Source: Actinomadura bangladeshensis
GTDB lineage: Bacteria > Actinomycetota > Actinomycetes > Streptosporangiales > Streptosporangiaceae
Assembly (NCBI RefSeq): GCF_004348335.1
Contig: NZ_SMJW01000009.1
Span: 1 to 64,000 of the forward strand
Direction of reading: 5' to 3'
Length of the DNA: 64,000 bases
Numbering within the stretch: position 1 is the first letter of the stretch; the number at the start of each line of letters is the position of its first letter. This document shows, piece after piece, positions 50,086-58,591 of the stretch. A program made the translations under genes and the position numbers. The notes beneath the pieces are model-generated. The model worked only from the letters and a program-made list of their open reading frames with translations, was not told where the DNA came from and did no database searches.

Positions 50086-51567
50086 TCACCGTCCCACGAG
50101 CGCGACGACGGCCGCCGACAGCGGCTCGATCGTGTCGAGCAGGCCGCGCGGCGCGACGCCGATGAGCAGCGACAGGAGCAGCAGCGGGACGAGCGCGGCG
50201 AGTTCGGGCCGCCGCACGTCGGTGACCCGCCCGGTCAGCTCGCCGGGCGGGCCGAGCACGGCCCGGTGCAGGACGCGCAGGAACAGCGCCGCGGTGATCA
50301 GGATCCCGAGGACGGCGAGCGCGCCGGTCACGGCGGCGGCCGCCGTGCCGCTCCCGATCGTCCCGGCGAAGATCTGGAACTCGGCGATGAACCCGGACAG
50401 GCCGGGCAGCCCGAGCGATGCGAACGCCGCCACCGCGATCAGCCCCGCGAACACGGGCGCGCCGCGCGCGATGCCGCCGAACCGCCGGAGGTCGTAGCTC
50501 CCGGCCCGGTCGTGCAGGACCCCGCACAGCAGGAACAGCGCGCCGGTGACGAGCCCGTGGCTGACCATCTGCGTCACCGCGCCGGTCACCGCGAGCCGCC
50601 GCGCGCCCGCGTCGCCGGAGGCGTACCCGGCCGCGCCCAGCGCGAGGACGATGTAGCCCATGTGGTTCACCGACGTGTAGGCGACGAGACGCTTGACGTC
50701 GTCCTGCGCGAGCGCGACCAGCGCCCCGTACAGGACGCCGACCAGGCCGGCGATCAGGAAGACGAGCGCGTAGCGGCGCCAGGCGTCCGGCAGCATCGGC
50801 ATGGCGATCCGGACGAGCCCGTACGTGCCCATCTTCAGCATCACGCCCGCGAGGATCGCCGACCCGGCGGCGGGAGCGTCGGTGTGCGCGGGCGGCAGCC
50901 AGGTGTGGAACGGGACGACGGGCGTCTTGATGCCGAGGCCGATCCCGACGGCGAGGAGTGTCAGCCCGGCGAGGCCGCCGTGCAGCGGCGGGCTGCGGGT
51001 GAGGTCGACCATGTCGAACGTGTGCGGGTCGGCGCCCAGGTAGAGGCCGATGAACCCCAGCAGCAGGACGAGTGACCCGAGGAAGGTGTAGAGGAAGAAC
51101 TTCAGCGCCGACCTCGACCGGTCGCCGTGCCCCCACAGCAGGATCACGAAGTACATGCCGACGATCGACAGGTCGAAGAACACGAAGAACAGGAGGAGGT
51201 CGAGGGCCGCGAACAGGCCGAGGCACACGGCCTCCAGGAAGAGGAACAGCATCGCGAACGCCCGCACCCGGTGCGTCTGCCTCAGCGAGTACACGGCGCA
51301 GGCGGCGAACAGCACGGCGGTGAGGGTGATGAGCGGCAGCGAGAGGCCGTCGACGCCGACGTGGTAACCGGCCCGGACGGACGGGATCCACCGGACGTCC
51401 GTCTCGTAGGAGATCCCGGCGCCCGTCCCGTGCGCGGCCCACATCCAGGCGGCGAGGGCGGTCTCGGCGAGGGTGACGGCGATCCACGTCCACGGCACCG
51501 CGCGGCGCGGGACGGCCGGCAGCGCGGCGGCGACGGCGAGCGGCAGGAAGATCACGATCGTCAGCAT
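50086..51567 (-). CDS. nuoM: Complex I membrane subunit NuoM
   Basis: Antiporter-like proton-pumping subunit, 493 residues. The core KTPVVPFHTWLPPAHTDAPA and the lysine region SAILAGVMLKMGTYGL are conserved, as is the Glu in the early helix (the SIVGMYFVILLWG region). The length is normal. It lies 4 bases after nuoL. Confidence 0.93.
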   Translation of the reverse strand: MLTIVIFLPLAVAAALPAVPRRAVPWTWIAVTLAETALAAWMWAAHGTGAGISYETDVRWIPSVRAGYHVGVDGLSLPLITLTAVLFAACAVYSLRQTHRVRAFAMLFLFLEAVCLGLFAALDLLLFFVFFDLSIVGMYFVILLWGHGDRSRSALKFFLYTFLGSLVLLLGFIGLYLGADPHTFDMVDLTRSPPLHGGLAGLTLLAVGIGLGIKTPVVPFHTWLPPAHTDAPAAGSAILAGVMLKMGTYGLVRIAMPMLPDAWRRYALVFLIAGLVGVLYGALVALAQDDVKRLVAYTSVNHMGYIVLALGAAGYASGDAGARRLAVTGAVTQMVSHGLVTGALFLLCGVLHDRAGSYDLRRFGGIARGAPVFAGLIAVAAFASLGLPGLSGFIAEFQIFAGTIGSGTAAAAVTGALAVLGILITAALFLRVLHRAVLGPPGELTGRVTDVRRPELAALVPLLLLSLLIGVAPRGLLDTIEPLSAAVVALVGR

Positions 51568-51571
51568 CGGC

Positions 51572-53191
51572 TCACCCCGCCAGCACGGCGATGACGGCGA
51601 GCACCGCGAGCACCACGGCGGCCTGGGCGAAGTAGATGTGGACCTGCCCGGTCTGCGGAGACCGGGCCAACGCCGCGAGCCGCTGGGCGGCCCGGCCGAC
51701 CCCGCCGACCAGGCCGTCCACCCGGATCTCGATCCGGCGCCCGGTCAGGCCCGCCGCCCACCGGCCGCCGCGCGCGACGCCCCGGACGGCACCGTCCACG
51801 ACCCGGTCGTCGAACCGGGCCAGCGCCCGCGCGACGGCGAACGCCGGGCGCACCACGGCGGCGTCGGCCGCCCGCTCCAGGTACAGCCACTCCGCCGCCC
51901 ACGCGGGCGACGGCACCCGCCGGGCGATCCGGACCGCGCCGACCGTGACCACCGCCAAGGCTCCGGAGAGGACGGTCAGCCAGACCGCGGGCCCGCCCTC
52001 GCGCGGCGCCCCGAGCATCTCGCGCCAGGCTTCGGCGACCGGGGGAAGGCCGAGCACGCCGAGCCCGGCCGCCGCGAAGGCCAGCACGACCAGCGGCACC
52101 TGACCGACGAGGGGCACCCGCACGGCCGCCCCCTCGGCGGGACGGAACACCGCGAACAGGGCCTTCGCCGCATAGGCGGCCGACAGCACGGAGGCCGCGA
52201 GCCCCACCGCGAGCAGGGCGGCCGGGCGGCCGGCCAGCACCTCGTCCTTCGTCACCCACAGCGACAGGGGCGGGACGCCCGCCAGCGCGAGCGCCCCCGC
52301 CCCGAACGCGGCGCCGGCGACCCGGTGCCGCCGGGCCGCGCCCCGCAACTCGTCCAGCCGCTGGGTTCCGAGGACGCTCACCCAGGCGCCCGCGCACAGG
52401 AACAGCAGGCTCTTCACCGCCGCGTGCGCGACAAGCTGGGCCGTCCCGCCGGCCACCGAGCCCGCACCGGCGCCGAGCACCATGAGGCCGATCTGCGCGC
52501 AGGTGGACGCGGCGAGAAGCTGCTTGAGGTCGCGCTGCGCCAGCGCGACCGCCCCCATGACCAGGGCGGTGACCGCGCCCGTCCAGGCGACGAGCGCGTC
52601 GGCCCAGCCGGTCGCGGCCAGCAGCGGATGCACGCGCGTCAGCAGGTACGCGCCGGCGGCGACCATCGTCGCCGAATGCAGCAGCGCCGACACCGTGCTG
52701 GGACCCGACATGGCCCGCGCCAACCAGAACGAGAACGGGAGCTGCGCCGACTTGCCCAGCGCGGACAGCACGATCCCGGCAGCGATCAGGTCCCGCCAGG
52801 GGGTGTCGGCGTCCGCCAGCGCGTCGAGGCGCAGCGAGTGCGCACCGGCGAGGGCGAACCCGGCGGCCGCGTAGAGCCCCATGTCGGCGGCGCGGGTCGT
52901 CAGGAACGCGACGTCCGCCGACCGGACCCGTTCCGCGTCCGACCACACATAGCCGATGAGCGCGTACGACATCGCACCCATGACCTCCCAGCCCATCAGC
53001 AGCATGACCAGGTCCGTCGCGGTGACCGTGACCGCCATCGCCGCCGCGAACAGCAGCATCAGCCCGTAGAAGCGGACGCGGTACCGCTCGCCCGCCGCGA
53101 AGGCGAGCACCGCAGCCAGGGCGACGGCCAGGGTCACGAGCAGGACGGCGGACAACCCGTCCACCGCGAGCCCGCCCAGCCGAAGACTCAT
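51572..53191 (-). CDS. nuoL: Complex I membrane subunit NuoL, N-terminally short
   Basis: 539 residues against about 610-660 usual. The core is conserved: LMGWEVMGAMSYALIGYVW, SALGKSAQLPFSFWLARAM, and the C-terminal FDDRVVDGAVRG and QTGQVHIYFAQAAVV that mark the lateral-helix region. The gene begins at MSLRLGGLAVDGLSAVLL, which aligns inside the normal protein, so the first one or two membrane helices are absent. The start cannot move upstream because the ATG overlaps the nuoK stop (ATGA). Confidence 0.92.
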   Translation of the reverse strand: MSLRLGGLAVDGLSAVLLVTLAVALAAVLAFAAGERYRVRFYGLMLLFAAAMAVTVTATDLVMLLMGWEVMGAMSYALIGYVWSDAERVRSADVAFLTTRAADMGLYAAAGFALAGAHSLRLDALADADTPWRDLIAAGIVLSALGKSAQLPFSFWLARAMSGPSTVSALLHSATMVAAGAYLLTRVHPLLAATGWADALVAWTGAVTALVMGAVALAQRDLKQLLAASTCAQIGLMVLGAGAGSVAGGTAQLVAHAAVKSLLFLCAGAWVSVLGTQRLDELRGAARRHRVAGAAFGAGALALAGVPPLSLWVTKDEVLAGRPAALLAVGLAASVLSAAYAAKALFAVFRPAEGAAVRVPLVGQVPLVVLAFAAAGLGVLGLPPVAEAWREMLGAPREGGPAVWLTVLSGALAVVTVGAVRIARRVPSPAWAAEWLYLERAADAAVVRPAFAVARALARFDDRVVDGAVRGVARGGRWAAGLTGRRIEIRVDGLVGGVGRAAQRLAALARSPQTGQVHIYFAQAAVVLAVLAVIAVLAG

Positions 53192-53493
53192 CCGCGCAGA
53201 TCTCCCGCGTCATCGGTCATATCGACGTCACGGGCCCGGAACAGCGCGGTGACGACGGCGAAGCCCATCGCCATCTCCAGCGCCATCACGGTGATCGCGA
53301 CGAGCACGAGGACCTGCCCGTCCGGCATGCCGGGCGACACCCAGAACCAGAACCCGGCCGCCGCGGCCACCACACCGTTGATCATGAGTTCGAGGCCCAT
53401 CATCAGCATCACGACCGACTGCTGGGACAGCGCGCCGAACAGCCCCACGCAGAACAGCGCGGCGCCGAGCAGCAGGAACGTCTCAAGCGCCAT
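53188..53493 (-). CDS. nuoK: Complex I membrane subunit NuoK
   Basis: 101 residues, three helices, homologous to MnhC. The two conserved proton-path glutamates are present in MMGLELMING and VMALEMAMGFAV. It overlaps nuoJ by 11 bases and nuoL by 4 bases. Confidence 0.93.
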   Translation of the reverse strand: MALETFLLLGAALFCVGLFGALSQQSVVMLMMGLELMINGVVAAAAGFWFWVSPGMPDGQVLVLVAITVMALEMAMGFAVVTALFRARDVDMTDDAGDLRG

Positions 53494-53989
53494 CGCCGTA
53501 CCGCCCCCGGTGGGTGGCCAGCACCACGGTCGCGATCATGGTGGCCAGGATCGCGATCCCGATCACCATCATGACCGGCATCTTCGGCCCCATGATCGAC
53601 TCGCCGAGCGCGAACGTCGGATCGCGCGGCGGGCGCCCGGCGCGCTCGGGCCACGGAACCGCGAAGATCCCCGCCGCCAGCGCCGCGAACAGCCCGCCGG
53701 AGATGGCGAGCGCGCCGCGCCGGTTGTGCACCATCGACATCGGCATCAGCCCGGCCGGGTTCATCATGTACATGACCATGAAGACCGCCATCACCAGCAT
53801 CTCCATGATCATCATCAGGATCACCAGCACGCCCAGGTAGTGCAGGTCGATGAGCAGCAGCTCCGCCCCGACGCACAGGAAGGACGCGAGCAGCGAGAAC
53901 GTGGCCCGCGCCATCGAGTCCACGATGAAGACCGCGGCGCCGAACCCGACCGCGGCGATGGCGAGCACCCAGAACGCGGCGTCCTCCAC
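53483..53989 (-). CDS. nuoJ: Complex I membrane subunit NuoJ
   Basis: 168 residues, five hydrophobic helices. The conserved segment AELLLIDLHYLGVLVILMMI contains the usual NuoJ third helix (Y and VI motif). A Met-rich stretch follows (MEMLVMAVFMVMYMMNP). It lies between nuoH (12 bases) and nuoK. Confidence 0.9.
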   Translation of the reverse strand: MEDAAFWVLAIAAVGFGAAVFIVDSMARATFSLLASFLCVGAELLLIDLHYLGVLVILMMIMEMLVMAVFMVMYMMNPAGLMPMSMVHNRRGALAISGGLFAALAAGIFAVPWPERAGRPPRDPTFALGESIMGPKMPVMMVIGIAILATMIATVVLATHRGRYGDGA

Positions 53990-54001
53990 GGTTCCCCTCC
54001 C

Positions 54002-54865
54002 TCAGACGACGACGATCCCGACGACGAGCATCTGCAGCAGCACGACGGGGATCAGCACCGTCCACGCCGCCGCCATGAAACGGTCCATGCGCAGCACCGG
54101 CATCCGGCCGCGCGTCCACACGAGCAGCGCCAGGACGGCGCACGTCTTCAGCAGCGACCACAGCCATCCCGGCAGCAGCGGCCCGGCCCCGCCGCCGAGG
54201 AACAGCGGGACGGCGACGGCCGCCGCCACCGCGAGCAGCCCGTACCGTCCGGCCAGGAAGACGAGCCGGTCGGGCCCGGACAGCTCGGCGATCGCGCCCC
54301 CGGCCAGGTCGGCGCCCACGGAATGGCCGAACGGGCCCCAGAACGTCATCGCGAGCGCCGAGACCAGGTAGACGGCGAACGCGACCGGCATCCAGACCGC
54401 GAACCACAGCCCGTCCTGCGCCGCCGCGATGGCCCGCAGGTCCAGGGAGTGGGCGGCGAGCGCGGCGGTGATGAGGGCGAACATGTGCGGCAGTTCGTAG
54501 GCGAGGCCCTGCGCGAGGAACCGGTACCCGCCGGCCAGCGCGTACGCCGAGTTGACCCCCCACCCCGCGAGCCACACCGACGCCCAGGCGACGACCTCCA
54601 TCGCGTTGAACCAGACGACGCCGACGCTCGATCCGACCGCCGCCCGGCCGCCGAACGGCACGACCAGCGCCGCGAGCGCCGCCGCCACCGGCAGCGAGAT
54701 CACGCCGATCCTGGTCAGCAGCCGGTCGGACGTCGCCGTCACGCGCCGCTGCACGGTCAGCAGCCGCACCGCCTCCTGGAACGGCGCGGCGGGGCGTCCG
54801 GCCAACGCCCCGCCGAGCGTCGCCGCAGCGACCGCCAGCACGCCGAGGACGACGACCTCAACCAT
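54002..54865 (-). CDS. nuoH: Divergent complex I subunit NuoH
   Basis: 287 residues, shorter than the usual 320-plus. Conserved pieces remain: GWGVNSAYALAGGYRFLAQ and the Glu in LAYELPHMFAL. The quinone-chamber loop normally reading PFDLPEAEsELVaGY is not recognisable; the region reads MTFWGPFGHSVGADLAGGAI instead. So quinone chemistry of the usual kind is doubtful. It overlaps the NuoB-NuoD-like gene by 8 bases. Confidence 0.85.
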   Translation of the reverse strand: MVEVVVLGVLAVAAATLGGALAGRPAAPFQEAVRLLTVQRRVTATSDRLLTRIGVISLPVAAALAALVVPFGGRAAVGSSVGVVWFNAMEVVAWASVWLAGWGVNSAYALAGGYRFLAQGLAYELPHMFALITAALAAHSLDLRAIAAAQDGLWFAVWMPVAFAVYLVSALAMTFWGPFGHSVGADLAGGAIAELSGPDRLVFLAGRYGLLAVAAAVAVPLFLGGGAGPLLPGWLWSLLKTCAVLALLVWTRGRMPVLRMDRFMAAAWTVLIPVVLLQMLVVGIVVV

Positions 54866-55670
54866 CGTTCGCCCCGAGGTCCGGATCGAGGCTCGCCACG
54901 ATCAGCCGCGCCTCGGCCAGCCCCGCCCCTTCGAGCAGCGAGGGGAGCACGTCGAGCGGTTCTCCCGGCCTTGCGCCGGCTCCCTCGATCTCCCGGAGCC
55001 ACCCCTCGACCCGCTGCCACACGTCACCGACGCCCCGTGTCATCCAGCGCAGTCCGGGCGACCGGCGAACCCTCCGCACGAACGGCTCGAACCGCGCCGC
55101 AGGCGCGCCGTCCAGGGCCTCGTCGCGCAGCACCGCTGCCCGCTCGCCCGCCTTCTCCCAGCCGGCGACGCGCAGGAACCGCGAGAGGCTGTCGAGCCGG
55201 GCCGCCGTCCGGCGATCGCCGGTCCAGAAGGTCGCGTCGGCGCGGTCGACGGCGGAGACCTCCGCGGCCTGGACGACGTCCCCCTGCATCGTCAGATCGA
55301 CGCGCAGCCCGGCGGGCCAGTACGGCAGCACGGGGCCGAGCGGCACGTGCAGGACGTCCAGCCGCAGCCCGTCCCGGTCATCGGCCCGGTCGGCCATGCC
55401 GGCGTCGAGTTCCAGTGCGGGACGCTCGCCGCCGACGACGGGACCGTCCAAGCCCCGGACCCGAGGCTCCGGCATGTCCCGCCACACGGTCTCGACGGCC
55501 TCCGCCAGCGCCGCCCCGGGATTCCCGCAGACGACGAGCATCCCGGTCTCGGCGGGCGACAGCGCGGGACGCCACCGGCGGCGGCGCAGTTCGGCCTCGA
55601 CCGCGAGCCTGTCCCGCGTCCCGTCGGCTGCCGCCACGACGAACGGGCGCGGGTCGCGTCTCAGGCCCAC
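54858..55670 (-). CDS. Degenerate NuoB-NuoD-like fusion protein
   Basis: About 270 residues from a GTG at 55670 that overlaps the nuoA stop. The N-terminal third contains SPAETGMLVVCGNPGAALAE and WRDMPEPR, which align with NuoB (bacterial NuoB: LLIVAG...MAPALRR and QMPEPK). The middle LDVLHVPLGPVLPYWPAGLR aligns with the NuoD N-terminal MGPQHPSTHGVLR region. The end LPSLLEGAGLAEARLIVASL, followed by DPDLGANDG, aligns with the NuoD C-terminus. The iron-sulfur cysteines of NuoB and the quinone-site His/Tyr of NuoD are absent. It sits where nuoB-C-D belong, between nuoA and nuoH. It is probably a structural adaptor. These alignments were made by eye from memory. Confidence 0.7.
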   Translation of the reverse strand: MGLRRDPRPFVVAAADGTRDRLAVEAELRRRRWRPALSPAETGMLVVCGNPGAALAEAVETVWRDMPEPRVRGLDGPVVGGERPALELDAGMADRADDRDGLRLDVLHVPLGPVLPYWPAGLRVDLTMQGDVVQAAEVSAVDRADATFWTGDRRTAARLDSLSRFLRVAGWEKAGERAAVLRDEALDGAPAARFEPFVRRVRRSPGLRWMTRGVGDVWQRVEGWLREIEGAGARPGEPLDVLPSLLEGAGLAEARLIVASLDPDLGANDG

Positions 55671-56005
55671 CGCAGCGCCCCCTCCCGCCACGCGTAGAGG
55701 ACGCCGACCAGCAGCAGCCCCAGGAAGGCGAACATCTCCACGACGGCCTTCACACCGATCGACGCCACGACGAGCGCCCACGGATACATGAAGACCATCT
55801 CCATGTCGAAGGCGAGGAACACCATCGACACCGCGTACCAGCGCACATGGAACCGGGACAGGGCGTGCTCGGCCGGACGGGCCCCCGACAGGAACGGCCC
55901 GGACTCGAACGCCCGCGGCGCGACCGCGAACGACACCGCGTAGACGGCCGCGATCAGCGCCGCGACCAGCCCCAGCACCGACAGGACGACGACGTACGGC
56001 GGCAT
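55661..56005 (-). CDS. nuoA: Complex I membrane subunit NuoA
   Basis: 114 residues, three helices. The conserved motif FLAFDMEMVFMYPWAL and the preceding HVRWYAVSMVFL are intact. It is the first gene of the reduced operon nuoA-[BD-like]-H-J-K-L-M-N. Confidence 0.93.
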   Translation of the reverse strand: MPPYVVVLSVLGLVAALIAAVYAVSFAVAPRAFESGPFLSGARPAEHALSRFHVRWYAVSMVFLAFDMEMVFMYPWALVVASIGVKAVVEMFAFLGLLLVGVLYAWREGALRWA

Positions 56006-56144
56006 GGCGGCTCCCGGCGGGGCGGCTGGACGGCTAGTCCGCCCCTACCTGATCAGGACATCGCCGAAACATCCCCCAACCGGAGATGTCGCGCGGCGGC
56101 GCCGCCGGTGGCCCCCGGCCGGCCGTCCTGGCCTGCGTGTCCGG

Positions 56145-56591
56145 CTAGGGCCGGCGCTCCTTGTCGGCCGCCGCGGCGGCGAGGATCATCTCGTCGACGA
56201 CCCAGCGTGCCCGCGGCGACAGGTCGACCAGGGCGCGCAGCACCTCCGGCCGGATGACGCCCTGCTCCACGTCCCGCTGCAGCGCCTTGATCGTCAGGTC
56301 GTCGCCGATGGGCGCGGACTCGCCCGCGAACCCGAAGAACCCGATCGGCACGCCGAAGAACGTGGCGAGCGCCGTCAGCGTCTTCAGCTGCGGGTTCTCC
56401 TGCCGCCCGGTGCGCAGCTTCCACACGGTGGTGGACGAGATGTCCTCTCCGGTGGCGCGCGCGATGGCCGCCGCCGTCTCGACGTTGTTGCGCGGCGGCT
56501 CCGCGTCCGCCGGCCACAGGTTCCGGATCAGCCACTCGACCTTCTCGGCCAGCGACGCCCCCGGCGAGATCCCCTCCGCGTGCTCGCGCAT
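56145..56591 (-). CDS. EspR/XRE-like helix-turn-helix regulator
   Basis: About 148 residues. The N-terminal helix-turn-helix region (EKVEWLIRNLWPADAE, SSTTVWKLRTGRQENPQ, LKTLTALATFFGVPIGFF) resembles the mycobacterial nucleoid-like regulator EspR. The C-terminal helices (about 90-148) would dimerise. The start at the second ATG of the ATGATG pair (56591) fits a GGGGAGGGG ribosome site; an ATG at 56606 is an alternative. Targets are unknown, and it is upstream of nuoA on the same strand. Confidence 0.82.
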   Translation of the reverse strand: MREHAEGISPGASLAEKVEWLIRNLWPADAEPPRNNVETAAAIARATGEDISSTTVWKLRTGRQENPQLKTLTALATFFGVPIGFFGFAGESAPIGDDLTIKALQRDVEQGVIRPEVLRALVDLSPRARWVVDEMILAAAAADKERRP

Positions 56592-56813
56592 CATGCCCCT
56601 CCCCATGTCAGTGATTTTAGTTGACCACAGGTGCGCTCGTCAGCCAAGGACACGCGGCCTTCCGGACGTCGTGGCGCGACCTGCGGCTTCGCGCACCGCC
56701 CGGATGCCTCCGACTGCCCACCCGTCCGGAAAAGGGATGGTCAAAAGAGCCTTTCACCTCGTAGAGTGCATCGTCTTTTCGTCACAGGCCCGGACCGATG
56801 AGGAGAGTGACCG

Positions 56814-57443
56814 GTGGATCCTGCGCGCGTCGGCGATTCGAGCGGTGCGGCCCTGCGCGTCCGTTACCGCGACCACGGCGTGGCGTTCAACGTGCTCCTC
56901 ATAACCGTGATCCTCGGCAGCCGGTTCTTTCACGGGCCGACCACCGAGGTGTCCCTCTCATCGGCGATCTGGCTGGCCGGGACGCTGCTGCTCCTCGTCA
57001 GCGGACTGGTGATGGCCTTCCGTTCCCAGCGCGGTCTCACGCTCGATGCCGGCGGAATCACCTGGCACCAGATCGAACTGTCCATTCCCTGGTCCCAGGT
57101 GACGGGATTGGACGTCGACACGAACGTCAGAGGCGCGGGCAAACCGCATCTGATCGTGCGGGTCGCCGACCCCGCCGAAGCCCGGCGCGGGCGGCGGGGA
57201 CTGGCCGGATTCATCATCCAGGGGAACACCCGGCAGTACGGCGGGCCGATCGCGGTGAAGGCCCGCCTTCTCGCGGTGCCCGCCGAGGCGGTCATCGCCA
57301 CCGCCGACCGGCTGCGGCAGGCGCCCGCGGAGGCCGGCGACCGGCGGGCCCGTGCCCGCGTCGTCGCCGACCTCTGGGACACCGCCGGGCTCGCCGGATT
57401 CGCCGCCTCGCTGGCGGCGATCGTCGTCCCGATCCTGCTCTGA
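56814..57443 (+). CDS. PH-domain-like membrane protein
   Basis: 209 residues. Two hydrophobic helices near the N-terminus (about 23-40 and 50-68) are followed by a beta-rich region, LTLDAGGITWHQIELSIPWS then VTGLDVDTN, the pattern of bacterial PH-like domains. A third hydrophobic stretch is at the C-terminus. The GTG start at 56814 follows GAGGAG. The function is unknown. It is convergent with the first DUF574 methyltransferase (6 bases between stops). Confidence 0.65.
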   Translation: MDPARVGDSSGAALRVRYRDHGVAFNVLLITVILGSRFFHGPTTEVSLSSAIWLAGTLLLLVSGLVMAFRSQRGLTLDAGGITWHQIELSIPWSQVTGLDVDTNVRGAGKPHLIVRVADPAEARRGRRGLAGFIIQGNTRQYGGPIAVKARLLAVPAEAVIATADRLRQAPAEAGDRRARARVVADLWDTAGLAGFAASLAAIVVPILL

Positions 57444-57449
57444 GGCCGG

Positions 57450-58244
57450 CTAGAGGACGGCGACGCCGCAGAAGTGCGGGACCTCCGGCTCCCGCCAGGG
57501 GGACGGGTCGGGGCGCCACCGCGAGCACGACACCACGCCCGGCTCCAGCAGCCGGGTGCCGGCGAACAGCGTCTCGATCTCCTCGGGGGACCGCGCGCGG
57601 ATCGGCGTCCCGCCGCGGTCCATCACCTCCCGGACGGCCTGCCGCATCGCCTCGCCGTCCAGCTCGCCGGTCGTGGCGTCGCAGGTGTGCGAGATGACCA
57701 GGTGGCTGCCCGGCGCCAGGGCGCGCAGCAGGTCCTCGACGAGCCGCCGCGCCTCGCCGTCGTCCAGGATGTGGTTCAGCACGCCCAGCAGCATGAGCGC
57801 GACCGGGCGCCCGAAGTCGAGGGTGGCGGCGGCCTCGGCGAGCACCGTCTTCGTGTCCCGGACGTCGGCCTGGATGTAGTCGCACGCCCCCTCGGGACGG
57901 CTCGTCAGCAGCGCCCGCGCGTGAGCGAGCACCAGCGGGTCGTTGTCGACGTACACGATGCGGCTCTCGGGCGCCTCGCGCTGCGCGACCTGATGGGTGT
58001 TGTCGACGGTGGGCAGTCCGGTGCCGAGGTCGAGGAACTGCCTGATGCCCTGGGACGTCAGGAACCGCACCGCGCGGCCGAGAAAGGCGCGGTCCTGCTT
58101 GGCCGAATCGGCGATCACGGGCAGGACGCGCAGAACGGCGTCGCCCGCCTCGCGGTCCACGGGGTAATTGTCCTTGCCGCCGAGCCAGTAATCCCAGATA
58201 CGGGCCGAATGCGGCACGCTCGTGTCAATCTCCGGTTCCGGCAT
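57450..58244 (-). CDS. DUF574-family SAM-dependent methyltransferase, copy 1
   Basis: 264 residues. Family motifs: PHSARIWDYWLGGKDNYPVD at the N-terminus, the SAM site FLDLGTGLPTVDNTHQVAQ, VYVDNDPLVLAHARAL, and C-terminal RSPEEIETLFAGTRLLEPG. The substrate of this actinobacterial family is unknown. A close paralogue lies 2.2 kb away (60415-61230) on the other strand. The ATG at 58244 was chosen because MPEPEIDTSVPHSARIW aligns with the paralogue. Confidence 0.9.
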   Translation of the reverse strand: MPEPEIDTSVPHSARIWDYWLGGKDNYPVDREAGDAVLRVLPVIADSAKQDRAFLGRAVRFLTSQGIRQFLDLGTGLPTVDNTHQVAQREAPESRIVYVDNDPLVLAHARALLTSRPEGACDYIQADVRDTKTVLAEAAATLDFGRPVALMLLGVLNHILDDGEARRLVEDLLRALAPGSHLVISHTCDATTGELDGEAMRQAVREVMDRGGTPIRARSPEEIETLFAGTRLLEPGVVSCSRWRPDPSPWREPEVPHFCGVAVL

Positions 58245-58591
58245 GAGGCGTTCCCTTCCGACGGCGATGATCACGCTCATCATCCCCCAGCGGCACACGG
58301 GACGCGACAGATCAGGCCACGTCGTGCACATAGCCGATTCACCGCCCGAAAGGCCCGGCATTCCGCGAGCATGGGCCATGAATGCCGAGGAGGTTCCCGT
58401 CCAGGCACCTCAAACGACGACCCGCAATGGAATCGGCACAGCGGTGGTTCCGGCCACGACGATCCGCATGGGGATCGGGCGACGAGGATAGGGCTCTCCT
58501 GTCCGCGACATTCTCCGCCACCTCATCCGCCACCAGGGCGCACAATCTTCGACAGCGCGCTGAACACGGCCCGGGTGGGACGACCGGGCGT
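58245..58591. other. Intergenic stretch, no gene recognised
   Basis: 347 bases between the methyltransferase start and the PAP2 stop. It must contain the methyltransferase promoter. No convincing frame, RNA or long hairpin was seen. Confidence 0.5.
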
